Source: Streptomyces dysideae
GTDB taxonomy: Bacteria > Actinomycetota > Actinomycetes > Streptomycetales > Streptomycetaceae
Length of the DNA stretch: 64,000 bases
Reading direction: 5' to 3'
NCBI RefSeq assembly: GCF_001514305.1
Contig: NZ_KQ949078.1
Location: 247,122-311,121 of the forward strand
In this document: in pieces, positions 36,356 through 44,848 of the stretch
Numbering within the stretch: the first letter of the stretch is position 1
How the letters are laid out: each line of letters opens with the position of its first letter
Made by a program: the position numbers and the translations under genes
Notes under the pieces: model-generated
What the model saw: only the letters and a program-made list of their open reading frames with translations
What the model was told of the DNA's origin: nothing
The model's database searches: none

Positions 36356-38457
36356 AGCTCGAACCAGATGCTCTTGCCCTCACCCCGCGGATCCACCCCC
36401 CACGTCTCCGCCAGCAGCTCGATCAGCATCAGACCGCGCCCGGAGGACGCCAGTTCACCGGGGCGCCGCTTGTGCGGGAGGTCGTCGCTGGTGTCCGTCA
36501 CCTCGACGCGCATCCGGCGTGCCCCCGGCCCACCCCGCACCTCGGCCAGAAGCAGGGCGTCCGCGTCGGTGTGGACCAGGACGTTGGTCAGCATCTCGGA
36601 GAGGAGCAGGACCGCGGAGTCGATCTGGTCCGCCGAGTCCCAGTCGTGGAGGAGCTCGCGGAGCTGCTGCCGGGCCACCGCGACGCGCTCGGGCTCGGCC
36701 TGCGCGACCGTGAGCATCGTGCGGCGGACCGTCGGGACCACGGTCACCGTGTCACCGCAACCGCAGCCCTCGCCCTCCCGGCACAGCAGCAGGACGGCTA
36801 TGTCGTCCTCGCGGCGGTCGGCGAGCGGACCCGTGGTGTGGTGGGAGGACGGGCCGTGGACGGCCTGGACGAGGGCGTCGGCGAGTTCCTCCAGATCGCC
36901 CTTGTGCTCCTCGAGGATGGTGCGGATGCGTTTCCAGCCGGTCTCCAGGTCGTGGCCGCCGGTCTCGATCAGGCCGTCCGTGCAGATCAGCATCGTTTCG
37001 CCGGGCTCGAGGGTGATCCTCGTCGTCGGGTAGTCCGCGTCCGGGTCGATCCCGAGGGGCAGCCCTCCCGCCGTCGGGCGGGCCAGCACCGTGCCGTCGG
37101 CCATGCGGATCGCCGGGTCGGGATGGCCGGCGCGGGCGATGTCCAGCATGCCGGTCGTGGGGTCGACCTCGACGTAGAGGCAGGTCGCGAAGCGCAGGTC
37201 GGCGGCGTCCTCGGCCCCGTCGTCGTAGGTCATGCCGTGCAGGAAGCGCGAGGCGCGGGACAGGACCGCGTCGGGGCGGTGGCCTTCCGAGGCGTACGCG
37301 CGGAGTGCGATGCGGAGCTGGCCCATCAGGCCGGCGGCCCGCACGTCGTGGCCCTGGACGTCGCCGATGACCAGGGCGAAGCGGCCGTTGGGGAGCGGGA
37401 TCATGTCGTACCAGTCGCCGCCGACCTGGAGGCCGCCGCCGGTCGGGACGTAGCGGGCGGCGACGCCCATGCCCGGTATCTCAGGGCCCAGCTTGGGCAG
37501 CATGGAGCGCTGGAGGCCGTCGGTGAGCTCGCGGGCCGTCTCGGCGGCGCCGGCGCGGGACAGGGCCTGCGCGAGCATACGGGCGACCGTCGTGAGGACC
37601 GAGCGTTCGTCGGGGGTGAAGGCGACGGGGTAGGCGAAGGCCGCCATCCAGGCGCCCATCGTCTGCCCGGCGACCGTCAGCGGCAGGAACGCCCAGGACT
37701 GGCGGCCGAAGTGCTGGGCGAGCGGCCAGGTGAGCGGGTAGCGGGACTTGTACTGCTCGGGTGTGGAGAGGTATACGGCACGGCCGGTGCGGACCACCTC
37801 GGCGGCCGGGTAGTCGGTCTCCAGGGCCATGTGCGAGAAGGGGCCCTCGTCGCCGGGCTGGTGGCCGTGGTGGCCGATGATCGTCAGACGGTCGCCCTCG
37901 ACGCCGAAGACCGCGAGGCCGTCCGGTGAGAAGCCCGGCATCGACAGGCCGGCCGCGACCCGCAGGACCTCCGCCGTGGACCGTGCCTCGGCCAGCGCCC
38001 GGCCCGCGTCCAGCAGGAACGCCTCCCGGGAGCGCCGCCAGTCCCCGGTGACCGCCGTGCGTCCGGCCGGGGTGCCCGGCGTCGGCTCGGTGACCTCCTG
38101 GAGGGTGCCGGTCATCTCGTACGCCCGCTTCACCCGGTCGTAGGACGGCTTGGAGCGGCTGCGGACGACCCGGACGACCCGGCCCTCGCCGTCCATGACC
38201 CGTACCCGCACCTCGGCCAGGCTGTCCTCGGCGGCGGCGAGCTGGACCACCCCGGTGATCTCGTTCCAGTCGACCGGGTGGAGGCGGGCCCGGGTCTGGG
38301 CCTGCGTGAGGACGGCCGGCTCGGCCGGCAGACCGAGCAGTCGTGCGGCCTCGCCGTCGACCTTGACCAGTCCGGTGGCGGTGTCCCAGTGCCACAGGCC
38401 GGTCGCGAGGGCGGCGAGAACCTCCCCCACGGCGGGCAGGGGCTCACCAGTGCGCAT
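36295..38457 (-). CDS. PAS-GAF-SpoIIE phosphatase with HATPase domain
   Basis: A 720-residue regulatory protein. In order: an N-terminal PAS-like region (to about residue 120), a GAF domain (about 150-310), a PP2C-type SpoIIE phosphatase (about 330-560, with QVGGDWYDMIPLPNGR, VIGDVQGHDVRAAGLM and the Asp in CTDGLIETGG), and a C-terminal RsbW-like ATPase (about 580-700, VLLLSEMLTNVLVHT and SSGRGLMLIELLAETWG). Such proteins act on anti-sigma-factor antagonists in partner-switching pathways. I chose ATG 38457, with GGAG six bases upstream, over GTG 38466. Convergent overlap with the AI-2E gene is 61 bp. Confidence 0.9.
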   Translation of the reverse strand: MRTGEPLPAVGEVLAALATGLWHWDTATGLVKVDGEAARLLGLPAEPAVLTQAQTRARLHPVDWNEITGVVQLAAAEDSLAEVRVRVMDGEGRVVRVVRSRSKPSYDRVKRAYEMTGTLQEVTEPTPGTPAGRTAVTGDWRRSREAFLLDAGRALAEARSTAEVLRVAAGLSMPGFSPDGLAVFGVEGDRLTIIGHHGHQPGDEGPFSHMALETDYPAAEVVRTGRAVYLSTPEQYKSRYPLTWPLAQHFGRQSWAFLPLTVAGQTMGAWMAAFAYPVAFTPDERSVLTTVARMLAQALSRAGAAETARELTDGLQRSMLPKLGPEIPGMGVAARYVPTGGGLQVGGDWYDMIPLPNGRFALVIGDVQGHDVRAAGLMGQLRIALRAYASEGHRPDAVLSRASRFLHGMTYDDGAEDAADLRFATCLYVEVDPTTGMLDIARAGHPDPAIRMADGTVLARPTAGGLPLGIDPDADYPTTRITLEPGETMLICTDGLIETGGHDLETGWKRIRTILEEHKGDLEELADALVQAVHGPSSHHTTGPLADRREDDIAVLLLCREGEGCGCGDTVTVVPTVRRTMLTVAQAEPERVAVARQQLRELLHDWDSADQIDSAVLLLSEMLTNVLVHTDADALLLAEVRGGPGARRMRVEVTDTSDDLPHKRRPGELASSGRGLMLIELLAETWGVDPRGEGKSIWFELYESAESSAGAEAGSAAGSE

Positions 38458-38589
38458 GCGCTCCACTCTAAGAAGAGTTGATCGAAGGCTGCCACCGAAG
38501 CTGTACGGGACATGTGATCGGCGGGGTGGCCAATGGGCCGTTCCTCATGGTGGGGAGCCGATCTTGGGGTGCCCGGTAGGCTTGGGGGA

Positions 38590-38603
38590 GTTTCACGTGA
38601 AAC
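38590..38603. promoter_or_regulatory. parS: parS-like site upstream of aspS
   Basis: Perfect 14-bp palindrome GTTTCACGTGAAAC, 34 bp before the aspS start and between divergent genes. Same core as 3394-3407. Confidence 0.87.
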
Positions 38604-38637
38604 AAGGCCCCGATCCGCGAAGACTGGATGAACGACG

Positions 38638-40401
38638 ATGCATCGGTACAGGTCCCACACCTGCGGCGAGCTCCGCGCCTCTGACGTCGGCACCGACGTC
38701 CGGCTGAGCGGCTGGCTGCACAATCGGCGCGACCTGGGCGGCATCCTCTTCATCGATCTGCGCGATCACCACGGCATCATGCAGCTGGTCGCCCGCCCCG
38801 GTACCGCGGCGTACGAGGCGCTGGACAAGATCTCCAAGGAGTCGACCGTCCGCATCGACGGCAAGGTCGTCTCGCGTGGCGCGGAGAACATCAACCCCGA
38901 GCTGCCCACCGGCGAGACCGAGGTCGAGGTCGGCGAGGTCGAGCTGCTCGGCGCGGCCGCCCCGCTGCCCTTCACGATCAACGCCGAGGACGGCGTCAAC
39001 GAGGAGCGGCGCCTGGAGTACCGCTTCCTCGACCTGCGCCGCGAGCGCATGCACCGCAACATCATGCTGCGTACGGCCGTGATCTCCGCGATCCGTCACA
39101 AGATGACGGCGCTGGGCTTCAACGAGATGGCGACGCCGATCCTGTCCGCGACCTCCCCCGAGGGCGCCCGCGACTTCGTCGTCCCGTCCCGCCTGAACCC
39201 GGGCAAGTTCTACGCCCTCCCCCAGGCGCCGCAGCAGTTCAAGCAGCTGCTGATGATCTCCGGCTTCGACCGCTACTTCCAGATCGCGCCCTGCTTCCGT
39301 GACGAGGACGCGCGTGCGGACCGCTCGCCGGGCGAGTTCTACCAGCTCGACGTCGAGATGAGCTTCGTCGAGCAGGAGGACGTCTTCCAGCCGATCGAGA
39401 AGCTCATGACGGAGCTGTTCGAGGAGTTCGGCAACGGCCGCCACGTCACCTCGCCGTTCCCGCGGATCCCGTTCCGCGAGGCGATGCTGAAGTACGGCTC
39501 CGACAAGCCGGACCTGCGCGCCCAGCTGGAGCTCGTCGACATCACCGACGTGTTCGAGAGCTCGGAGTTCAAGGCCTTCGCCGGCAAGCACGTGCGCGCC
39601 CTGGCGGTGCCGGACGTCTCCGCCCAGCCGCGGAAGTTCTTCGACCAGCTCGGTGACTTCGCGGTCTCGCAGGGCGCCAAGGGCCTGGCCTGGGTACGGG
39701 TCGCCGAGGACGGCTCGCTGTCCGGCCCGATCGCGAAGTTCCTGACGGAGGAGAACGTCGCGGAACTGACCAAGCGCCTGTCCCTGTCGGCCGGTCACGC
39801 CGTGTTCTTCGGCGCGGGCGAGTTCGACGAGGTCTCGAAGATCATGGGCGCGGTGCGGGTCGAGGCCGCCCAGCGCGCCGGGCACTTCGAGGAGAACGTC
39901 TTCCGGTTCTGCTGGATCGTCGACTTCCCGATGTACGAGAAGGACGAGGACACCGGCGCGATCGACTTCTCGCACAACCCGTTCTCCATGCCGCAGGGCG
40001 GCCTCGAGGCCCTGCAGACGCAGGACCCGCTGGACATCCTGGGCTGGCAGTACGACATCGTCTGCAACGGCGTCGAGCTGTCCTCCGGCGCGATCCGGAA
40101 CCACGAGCCGGAGATCATGCTGAAGGCCTTCGAGATCGCGGGCTACGACCGGGACACCGTCGAGGAGCAGTTCGCCGGCATGCTGCGCGCCTTCCGCTTC
40201 GGCGCCCCGCCGCACGGCGGTATCGCGCCCGGCGTCGACCGCATCGTGATGCTCCTCGCCGACGAGCCGAACATCCGCGAGACGATCGCCTTCCCGCTCA
40301 ACGGCAACGCCCAGGACCTGATGATGGGCGCACCGACGGAGCTGGACGAGACGCGGCTGAAGGAGCTGCACCTCTCGGTGCGGAAGCCGCAGCCGAAGTA
40401 G
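38638..40401 (+). CDS. aspS: Aspartyl-tRNA synthetase
   Basis: A 587-residue class IIb synthetase. An N-terminal OB-fold anticodon domain (residues 1-110, WLHNRRDLGGILFIDLRD) is followed by the catalytic core with motif 2 (FRDEDARADRSPGEFYQLD), a GAD insertion domain (about 295-420) and motif 3 (GGIAPGVDRIVMLL). Length and GAD insert fit the bacterial type. Whether it is discriminating or also makes Asp-tRNA(Asn) cannot be told by eye. Start ATG 38638 after GAACGACG; its promoter region includes the parS palindrome. Followed by its own terminator. Confidence 0.96.
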   Translation: MHRYRSHTCGELRASDVGTDVRLSGWLHNRRDLGGILFIDLRDHHGIMQLVARPGTAAYEALDKISKESTVRIDGKVVSRGAENINPELPTGETEVEVGEVELLGAAAPLPFTINAEDGVNEERRLEYRFLDLRRERMHRNIMLRTAVISAIRHKMTALGFNEMATPILSATSPEGARDFVVPSRLNPGKFYALPQAPQQFKQLLMISGFDRYFQIAPCFRDEDARADRSPGEFYQLDVEMSFVEQEDVFQPIEKLMTELFEEFGNGRHVTSPFPRIPFREAMLKYGSDKPDLRAQLELVDITDVFESSEFKAFAGKHVRALAVPDVSAQPRKFFDQLGDFAVSQGAKGLAWVRVAEDGSLSGPIAKFLTEENVAELTKRLSLSAGHAVFFGAGEFDEVSKIMGAVRVEAAQRAGHFEENVFRFCWIVDFPMYEKDEDTGAIDFSHNPFSMPQGGLEALQTQDPLDILGWQYDIVCNGVELSSGAIRNHEPEIMLKAFEIAGYDRDTVEEQFAGMLRAFRFGAPPHGGIAPGVDRIVMLLADEPNIRETIAFPLNGNAQDLMMGAPTELDETRLKELHLSVRKPQPK

Positions 40402-40426
40402 GCGAAGTAGCGGACAGCTGTGGGAG

Positions 40427-40456
40427 TGGCCCGGAACCGACATCGGTTTCGGGCCA
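40427..40456 (+). terminator. Terminator of aspS
   Basis: A 14-bp stem TGGCCCGGAACCGA/TCGGTTTCGGGCCA with one mismatch and a CA loop. Confidence 0.82.
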
Positions 40457-40528
40457 CATTCCTGTGCAGGGCTCTTACTCAGCTCTTACCCATGCTCCTG
40501 ACAGACGCCGTCCCTAACTTCCCTGCAC

Positions 40529-41467
40529 ATGACGGGAAACCAGACGGCCGAAGGACCGAAACACCAGAAGGACCTCACGCGGCGCAAGGTCGTCGTGGCC
40601 GGTGCGGGTGCTGCGGTGGCGGTGGGCACGGGCGGCGCCCTCGCGGCGGGCGCCTTCGCGGGCGAGTCGGGAGCGAAGGGCGCCAAGGGCACCTCGGCCT
40701 CGGCGAGCAGCACCTCCAGCAGCGGCGAGGTCTGCTACCAGCTCACCTCCGAGACCACCGAGGGCCCCTACTACATCGACGCGGACAAGATCCGCCGGGA
40801 CATCACCGAGGACAAGGAGGGCATCCCGCTCACTCTCACCCTCAAGGTCATCGACTCCGAGACCTGCAAGCCGATCGCCGACGCGGCCGTGGATGTCTGG
40901 CACTGCGACGCGCTGGGTCTCTACTCGGGCTACGAGAGCTTCTCCAACGGCGGTGGCGGCGGCGCCCCCACGGACGCCCCGACGGACGCCCCCTCCGGTA
41001 CCCCGACCGGTGAGCCCCCGTCCGGCGGTGGCGGTGGCGGCGGCCACCAGGAGCCGACCAGCGACACCCGCTATCTGCGCGGCACCTGGAAGACCGACAA
41101 GAAGGGCTTCGTCACCTTCAAGACGATCTTCCCGGGCTGGTACCAGGGCCGCTGCGTCCACATCCACACCAAGGTGCATGTGGACGGCGAGTGGACCGAC
41201 GCCGGGTACGAGGGCGGGAACACCTGCCACACCGGCCAGTTCTTCTTCGACGAGGAGTCAGCTCTCGCCGCCGCCGAGGTGGCGCCGTACGCGACGTCGA
41301 CGACCGAGCGCACCACGCTCGACGAGGACACGATCTACGACGGCAGTGGCGTCCAGGGCGGTCTGCTCAAGCTGAAGTACAAGAAGAACGACATCGCCAA
41401 GGGTGTCCTCGCGACCATCACGATGGGGGTGGATCCGGAGGCCACGCGCACAGGTCAGGACAGCTGA
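40529..41467 (+). CDS. Tat-exported intradiol dioxygenase-like protein
   Basis: A 312-residue protein with a twin-arginine signal (LTRRKVVVAGAGAAVAVG) and a Gly/Ser-rich linker. The dioxygenase domain begins at CYQLTSETTEGPYYID. Candidate ligands are Tyr in GLYSGYES and WYQGRCVHIHTKV (Tyr and two His). A 50-residue Pro/Thr/Gly-rich insert (APTDAPTDAPSGTPTGEPP) lies between the DVWHCD strand and TRYLRGTWK, where the other homologue in the window (30749-31594) has a short loop. An iron enzyme acting on catechols outside the cell is inferred. Starts at ATG 40529. Confidence 0.88.
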   Translation: MTGNQTAEGPKHQKDLTRRKVVVAGAGAAVAVGTGGALAAGAFAGESGAKGAKGTSASASSTSSSGEVCYQLTSETTEGPYYIDADKIRRDITEDKEGIPLTLTLKVIDSETCKPIADAAVDVWHCDALGLYSGYESFSNGGGGGAPTDAPTDAPSGTPTGEPPSGGGGGGGHQEPTSDTRYLRGTWKTDKKGFVTFKTIFPGWYQGRCVHIHTKVHVDGEWTDAGYEGGNTCHTGQFFFDEESALAAAEVAPYATSTTERTTLDEDTIYDGSGVQGGLLKLKYKKNDIAKGVLATITMGVDPEATRTGQDS

Positions 41468-41513
41468 CACAGGGAGGGCGGCGGCCGGCCTGGTCCGGCA
41501 CCGGAAAGCGCGA

Positions 41514-41544
41514 ACCGCCCGTGAACGTGAGGGTCACGGGCGGT
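41514..41544. terminator. Bidirectional terminator
   Basis: An 11-bp perfect stem ACCGCCCGTGA/TCACGGGCGGT with nine-base loop, between convergent genes. Confidence 0.82.
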
Positions 41545-41620
41545 CACTCAGGTGCCGTCGCCGGGCGCTGCGGCCGTCCGGCGGGTTTCCGACGTAAGAC
41601 CGACGGCCGACCTGTTGGCG

Positions 41621-43039
41621 TCAGGTGGCCTCCAGCAGGCCGTTGCCGCCGAGTGCCGTGAGGGCCTGCTGGGTGAGGCCGACGGAGCGTGCCGTGAACA
41701 CCCGGCTACCGGTGGCCGTAGGACGGAAGGTGCCGCCGGGCAGGACCCAGACACCGCCGGTGTGGTTGTTCTCCCCCGCCGCGCTGACGAACAGCTCGGG
41801 CCTGCCGTCCTTGTTCACGTCCCCGGCGGCGACCGTCGTCCCGAAGAAGTCGTCTTCCTCGGCGCCGCCCGGCACACCGGAGGTGTTCTGGGTGAAGGCG
41901 TACGAGCCGGTGCCGAGGGCGCCCGAGGCACGGCCGGGGATCACGGTGACCATGCCCGCCCGCTTCCTGCTGCCGAGGCTTTCGTACGGCGCGCCGACCA
42001 CGATGTCCGCCAGCCCGTCCCGGTTGAGGTCGGCCACGGCGAGGGCGCCGCCGAACGCGTCGCCCTTCTCGCTCCCACCGGGCACGCCCGGGGTGTTCTG
42101 CGTGATCTGCACCGGCTGCGCGTCGCTCGCGATGCCGTCCGCCGACCCGTACCAGACCAGGACCCGGCCGCCCGACGCGCCGTCCATGCCCGCGACCAGG
42201 GGCTCGTCCGGGTCGCCGGCCACGAGGTCGCCGTACCCGTCGCCGTTGACGTCGCCGGTGGCGGTGATGAGACCGTTGCCGTGCTTCAGCTCTTTCTGGA
42301 ACGCCAGTTCCGTGTAGATCTCACCGCCACTGCGATCGTGCACGCGGACGGTGGCCACGGCCGGGTCCGGCGCCGTGTCGCCGTCGAAGTCGCCGAGCGT
42401 GACGGACCCGACGGAGGGGGTGTTCTGATTCAGCTCGGCGGAACCGTGGCTGCCGCTCTTGCTGAACGGGCCCGTGAAGCGCACCATCGCGTCCCAGCCG
42501 CCGACGACGACCTGTGTCCTCGTCCCGCTGCCGGTGCTGAGCGCGGCCAGGTCCAGACCGTAGCGCCGCGGGCCGGTGCTCGGCGTCGGCAGGTTGGTGG
42601 CGCTCGACAGCCCGCTCCCGCTGCCCCACAGGATCGTCACCGTGCCCGCGTCGGTGCCCTTCGTCGTGTCCTCGGTGGGCGAGGAGACCAGCAGGTCGGC
42701 GTACCCATCCCGGTTCAGGTCGGCGGTGGCGGTGGCGGCGCCGAAACGGTCGTAGGCCTCGGCCACGCCCGGAACCCCGGACGTGTTCTGGGTGATGGTC
42801 TTGCGACGGGTGGCCGACAGGCCGGAGGACGATCCGTACAGCACGACGACCGCACCGGCTGCCTCCTTGCCGGACACGTTCGCGCCGGGCGCGGGCAGCA
42901 CCGCGTCGCGGTAGCCGTCGCCGTTGAAGTCACCGGGGACCGCCCCGTGCACGGCGGCGGCCGGGACGGCCGACACCAGCGTCCCCGCGATCAGTCCGGC
43001 GGCCACGAACGCGGCCGCGCCCCATCTGCCTCTGCTCAT
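41621..43039 (-). CDS. Secreted FG-GAP (integrin-like propeller) protein 1
   Basis: A 472-residue exported protein. The signal peptide is WGAAAFVAAGLIAGTLVSAVPAAA. About seven FG-GAP/VCBS-type repeats follow, each with a calcium-loop-like DxNxDGxxD motif (DFNGDGYRD, DLNRDGYAD, DFDGDTAPD, DVNGDGYGD, DLNRDGLAD, DVNKDGRPE). Together they should form a beta-propeller. The role is unknown; surface adhesion or ligand binding is typical of the fold. Start ATG 43039 after GGAGGAGGGG. The homologue at 51535-52947 is very similar along its whole length. Confidence 0.9.
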   Translation of the reverse strand: MSRGRWGAAAFVAAGLIAGTLVSAVPAAAVHGAVPGDFNGDGYRDAVLPAPGANVSGKEAAGAVVVLYGSSSGLSATRRKTITQNTSGVPGVAEAYDRFGAATATADLNRDGYADLLVSSPTEDTTKGTDAGTVTILWGSGSGLSSATNLPTPSTGPRRYGLDLAALSTGSGTRTQVVVGGWDAMVRFTGPFSKSGSHGSAELNQNTPSVGSVTLGDFDGDTAPDPAVATVRVHDRSGGEIYTELAFQKELKHGNGLITATGDVNGDGYGDLVAGDPDEPLVAGMDGASGGRVLVWYGSADGIASDAQPVQITQNTPGVPGGSEKGDAFGGALAVADLNRDGLADIVVGAPYESLGSRKRAGMVTVIPGRASGALGTGSYAFTQNTSGVPGGAEEDDFFGTTVAAGDVNKDGRPELFVSAAGENNHTGGVWVLPGGTFRPTATGSRVFTARSVGLTQQALTALGGNGLLEAT

Positions 43040-43059
43040 GTGGGCGTCCCCTCCTCCCC

Positions 43060-43081
43060 TGCGAGGGCCCGCACCCTCGCA
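43060..43081 (-). promoter_or_regulatory. Leader hairpin before FG-GAP gene 1
   Basis: An 8-bp stem TGCGAGGG/CCCTCGCA with a six-base loop, 21 bases before the start codon. The same stem occurs before the FG-GAP gene starting at 51445. It may be a regulatory hairpin or an operator. Confidence 0.6.
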
Positions 43082-43155
43082 CAAGTGGCCGAATATTACC
43101 AGCCACTTGGCGCCGAGAGCGGTGACGCCCTCGCCGGTGGAGAGGTGAGGGGCGG

Positions 43156-44661
43156 TCAGCCCTTGCGGTCGCGGGAGTCGGCGAGCTTGCGGGTACGGCG
43201 GCGTATGGCCGGGCCCAGGCGGACCAGGAGGCGCCTCTCGATGCCGCCGACGCGGCGCTCGACGGCGGCCAGCTGCTTGTGTGCCGCGGCCAGCTCCTGG
43301 CGTACGGCGTCGAGCTGCTCTGCGGTCTCGATCGCGTGCCGCTCGGCGGCGGTCAGCCTGGCGCGCAGCTTCCCGGTTTCCTCGCCGGCCTTCTTGGCCT
43401 GCTTCTGGGCCTTGGTCTCGGCCGCCGTGATCAGCTCCCGCAGGCGGCTCATGCGGTAACGCATCTGTCCGTCGTCCGAGCCGTCCCAGACCGGCATCGA
43501 GGCAGGCAGGTCCAGGGAGGCGACGCGGGCGTCGTGGGCGGCGCCGCCGTCGCCGTGCTGGTAGGCGTTGTCCAGGCCGTTGCGGGTGAGGAACGCGGTG
43601 ATGCGCTCGAACCGCTCGCCGTGTCCCTTGAGCATGGGCGAGAAGTCAGCGGCCTCGTACAGCTCGCGCGGATCGGTGTCGGCCGGCAGGTCGGTGAGCG
43701 GGCGGTGCGGGATGTCGAAGTACCGGCACAGTTCCAGGGTGCGCGAGTCGTGGGTGAGGACGACGGCGGGTGTGCCGGCGAGCAGGGCGGCGATGTTGCC
43801 GTGGATGCGGGTGCCGTAGGCGAAGTCGTAGCCGCGCAGTTCGTCGATCCAGGTCGCCGGGTCCAGCGGCATGCGCACCTTGTTCTCCCGCAGCAGGGCG
43901 TGGCTGAGCTGCAGCGGGAACGGATCCTCGAACCCGGACTCGGGCGTGGTGTCGCCCCACAGCAGCAGCTCCGCGTCGGTGAGGTTCTGCGCGTAGTAGG
44001 TGAGGTGCGGGTAGCGCTCCCATGCGTGCCGGGCGATGCCGGAGATGTCGCCGACGGGTATCGCGTCCGGGGAGAGGCTGAGGGCGATGCGCGAGTCAGC
44101 GGTGAGCTCCGCGGCCCGGATCGCGGGGAACGTCGCGCCGTACAGGAACATCGAGGGGCAGCCGATGATGTCGACGTCCCGGAAGCCGAGGCCGTTCAGG
44201 TAGCCGGCGGTCAGTTCGCCGCGCACGCCGATGGACGCCGAGCGGTCGAGGACGGCGGACGCGAAGCGCTTGACCGACGTCTCCATCGGCGTCAGCCACT
44301 CGGTGTCGTAGTCGGCTGGGGCCTGGGCGCCGACGCCGAAGACGACCACCGGGATGGTGAGCTGCTCGATCAGCTTGGAGAGCCGGTCCAGTGAGGTCTG
44401 GAAGGTGGGGCGGAAGGCGTTGGCGAGTGGGACGACGAAGACGTCGTACTGCTCGTTGATCTCTGCGGCCCGCTCGGCCGACGGGTCGGTGCGGATGCCG
44501 TTCGACGTCACCTCGGTGTTCGGCGTCGACAGCATCTTGTGGGCGGAGTCGCTGAAGAGCAGGTTGCCGGTGTTCGTCCCGATGAGGTCCTGCTGGATGA
44601 ACTCCGCCGGAGTGGCGACACGGAACGGACTCTTTCCGGAACGGATCAGGACGCGCTTCAC
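43156..44661 (-). CDS. Polysaccharide pyruvyl transferase-like protein with coiled-coil tail
   Basis: A 501-residue protein. The first 370 residues fit the polysaccharide pyruvyl transferase family: FIQQDLIGTNTGNLLFSDS at the start, FGVGAQAPADYDTEW, SIGVRGELTAGYLNGLG, and DFAYGTRIHGNIAALLAGTPAVVLTHDSRT in the donor-binding part. Such enzymes put pyruvate ketals on cell-surface glycans. The last 110 residues are a Lys/Glu/Ala-rich coiled coil ending in a basic tail. GTG 44661 (VKRVLIRSGKSP) follows GGGG eight bases away; a longer frame to 44907 lacks similarity. No glycan biosynthesis genes are adjacent, so the acceptor is unknown. Confidence 0.85.
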   Translation of the reverse strand: MKRVLIRSGKSPFRVATPAEFIQQDLIGTNTGNLLFSDSAHKMLSTPNTEVTSNGIRTDPSAERAAEINEQYDVFVVPLANAFRPTFQTSLDRLSKLIEQLTIPVVVFGVGAQAPADYDTEWLTPMETSVKRFASAVLDRSASIGVRGELTAGYLNGLGFRDVDIIGCPSMFLYGATFPAIRAAELTADSRIALSLSPDAIPVGDISGIARHAWERYPHLTYYAQNLTDAELLLWGDTTPESGFEDPFPLQLSHALLRENKVRMPLDPATWIDELRGYDFAYGTRIHGNIAALLAGTPAVVLTHDSRTLELCRYFDIPHRPLTDLPADTDPRELYEAADFSPMLKGHGERFERITAFLTRNGLDNAYQHGDGGAAHDARVASLDLPASMPVWDGSDDGQMRYRMSRLRELITAAETKAQKQAKKAGEETGKLRARLTAAERHAIETAEQLDAVRQELAAAHKQLAAVERRVGGIERRLLVRLGPAIRRRTRKLADSRDRKG

Positions 44662-44848
44662 GACATTCCCCTGGGGTGCGATGCGGTGGTGGTCGGACTC
44701 TGTGCCGACTGCGCACTGGCCGACCTGGCCGCACGCTGACCTGAACACTATAAGGAGGTAAATGCAGGGTAAAGGGAAGAGTGAGCGCGGAGCGGATGGT
44801 CGTGGACAACGTGGTGCGGCCAGGCACTCCTCGCTCATGATCGGCGAT

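Noticed and set aside
35236..37929. 897-codon forward frame
   Set aside because: Overlaps the AI-2E gene in another frame and then runs antisense to the phosphatase gene; low-complexity Arg/Gly/Val composition.
38593..40443. 616-codon open frame antisense to aspS
   Set aside because: Shadow of aspS; no recognisable domain, and aspS is certain.
41552..43459. 635-codon forward frame across the FG-GAP gene
   Set aside because: Antisense shadow of FG-GAP gene 1 and the end of the pyruvyl transferase-like gene; no domain.
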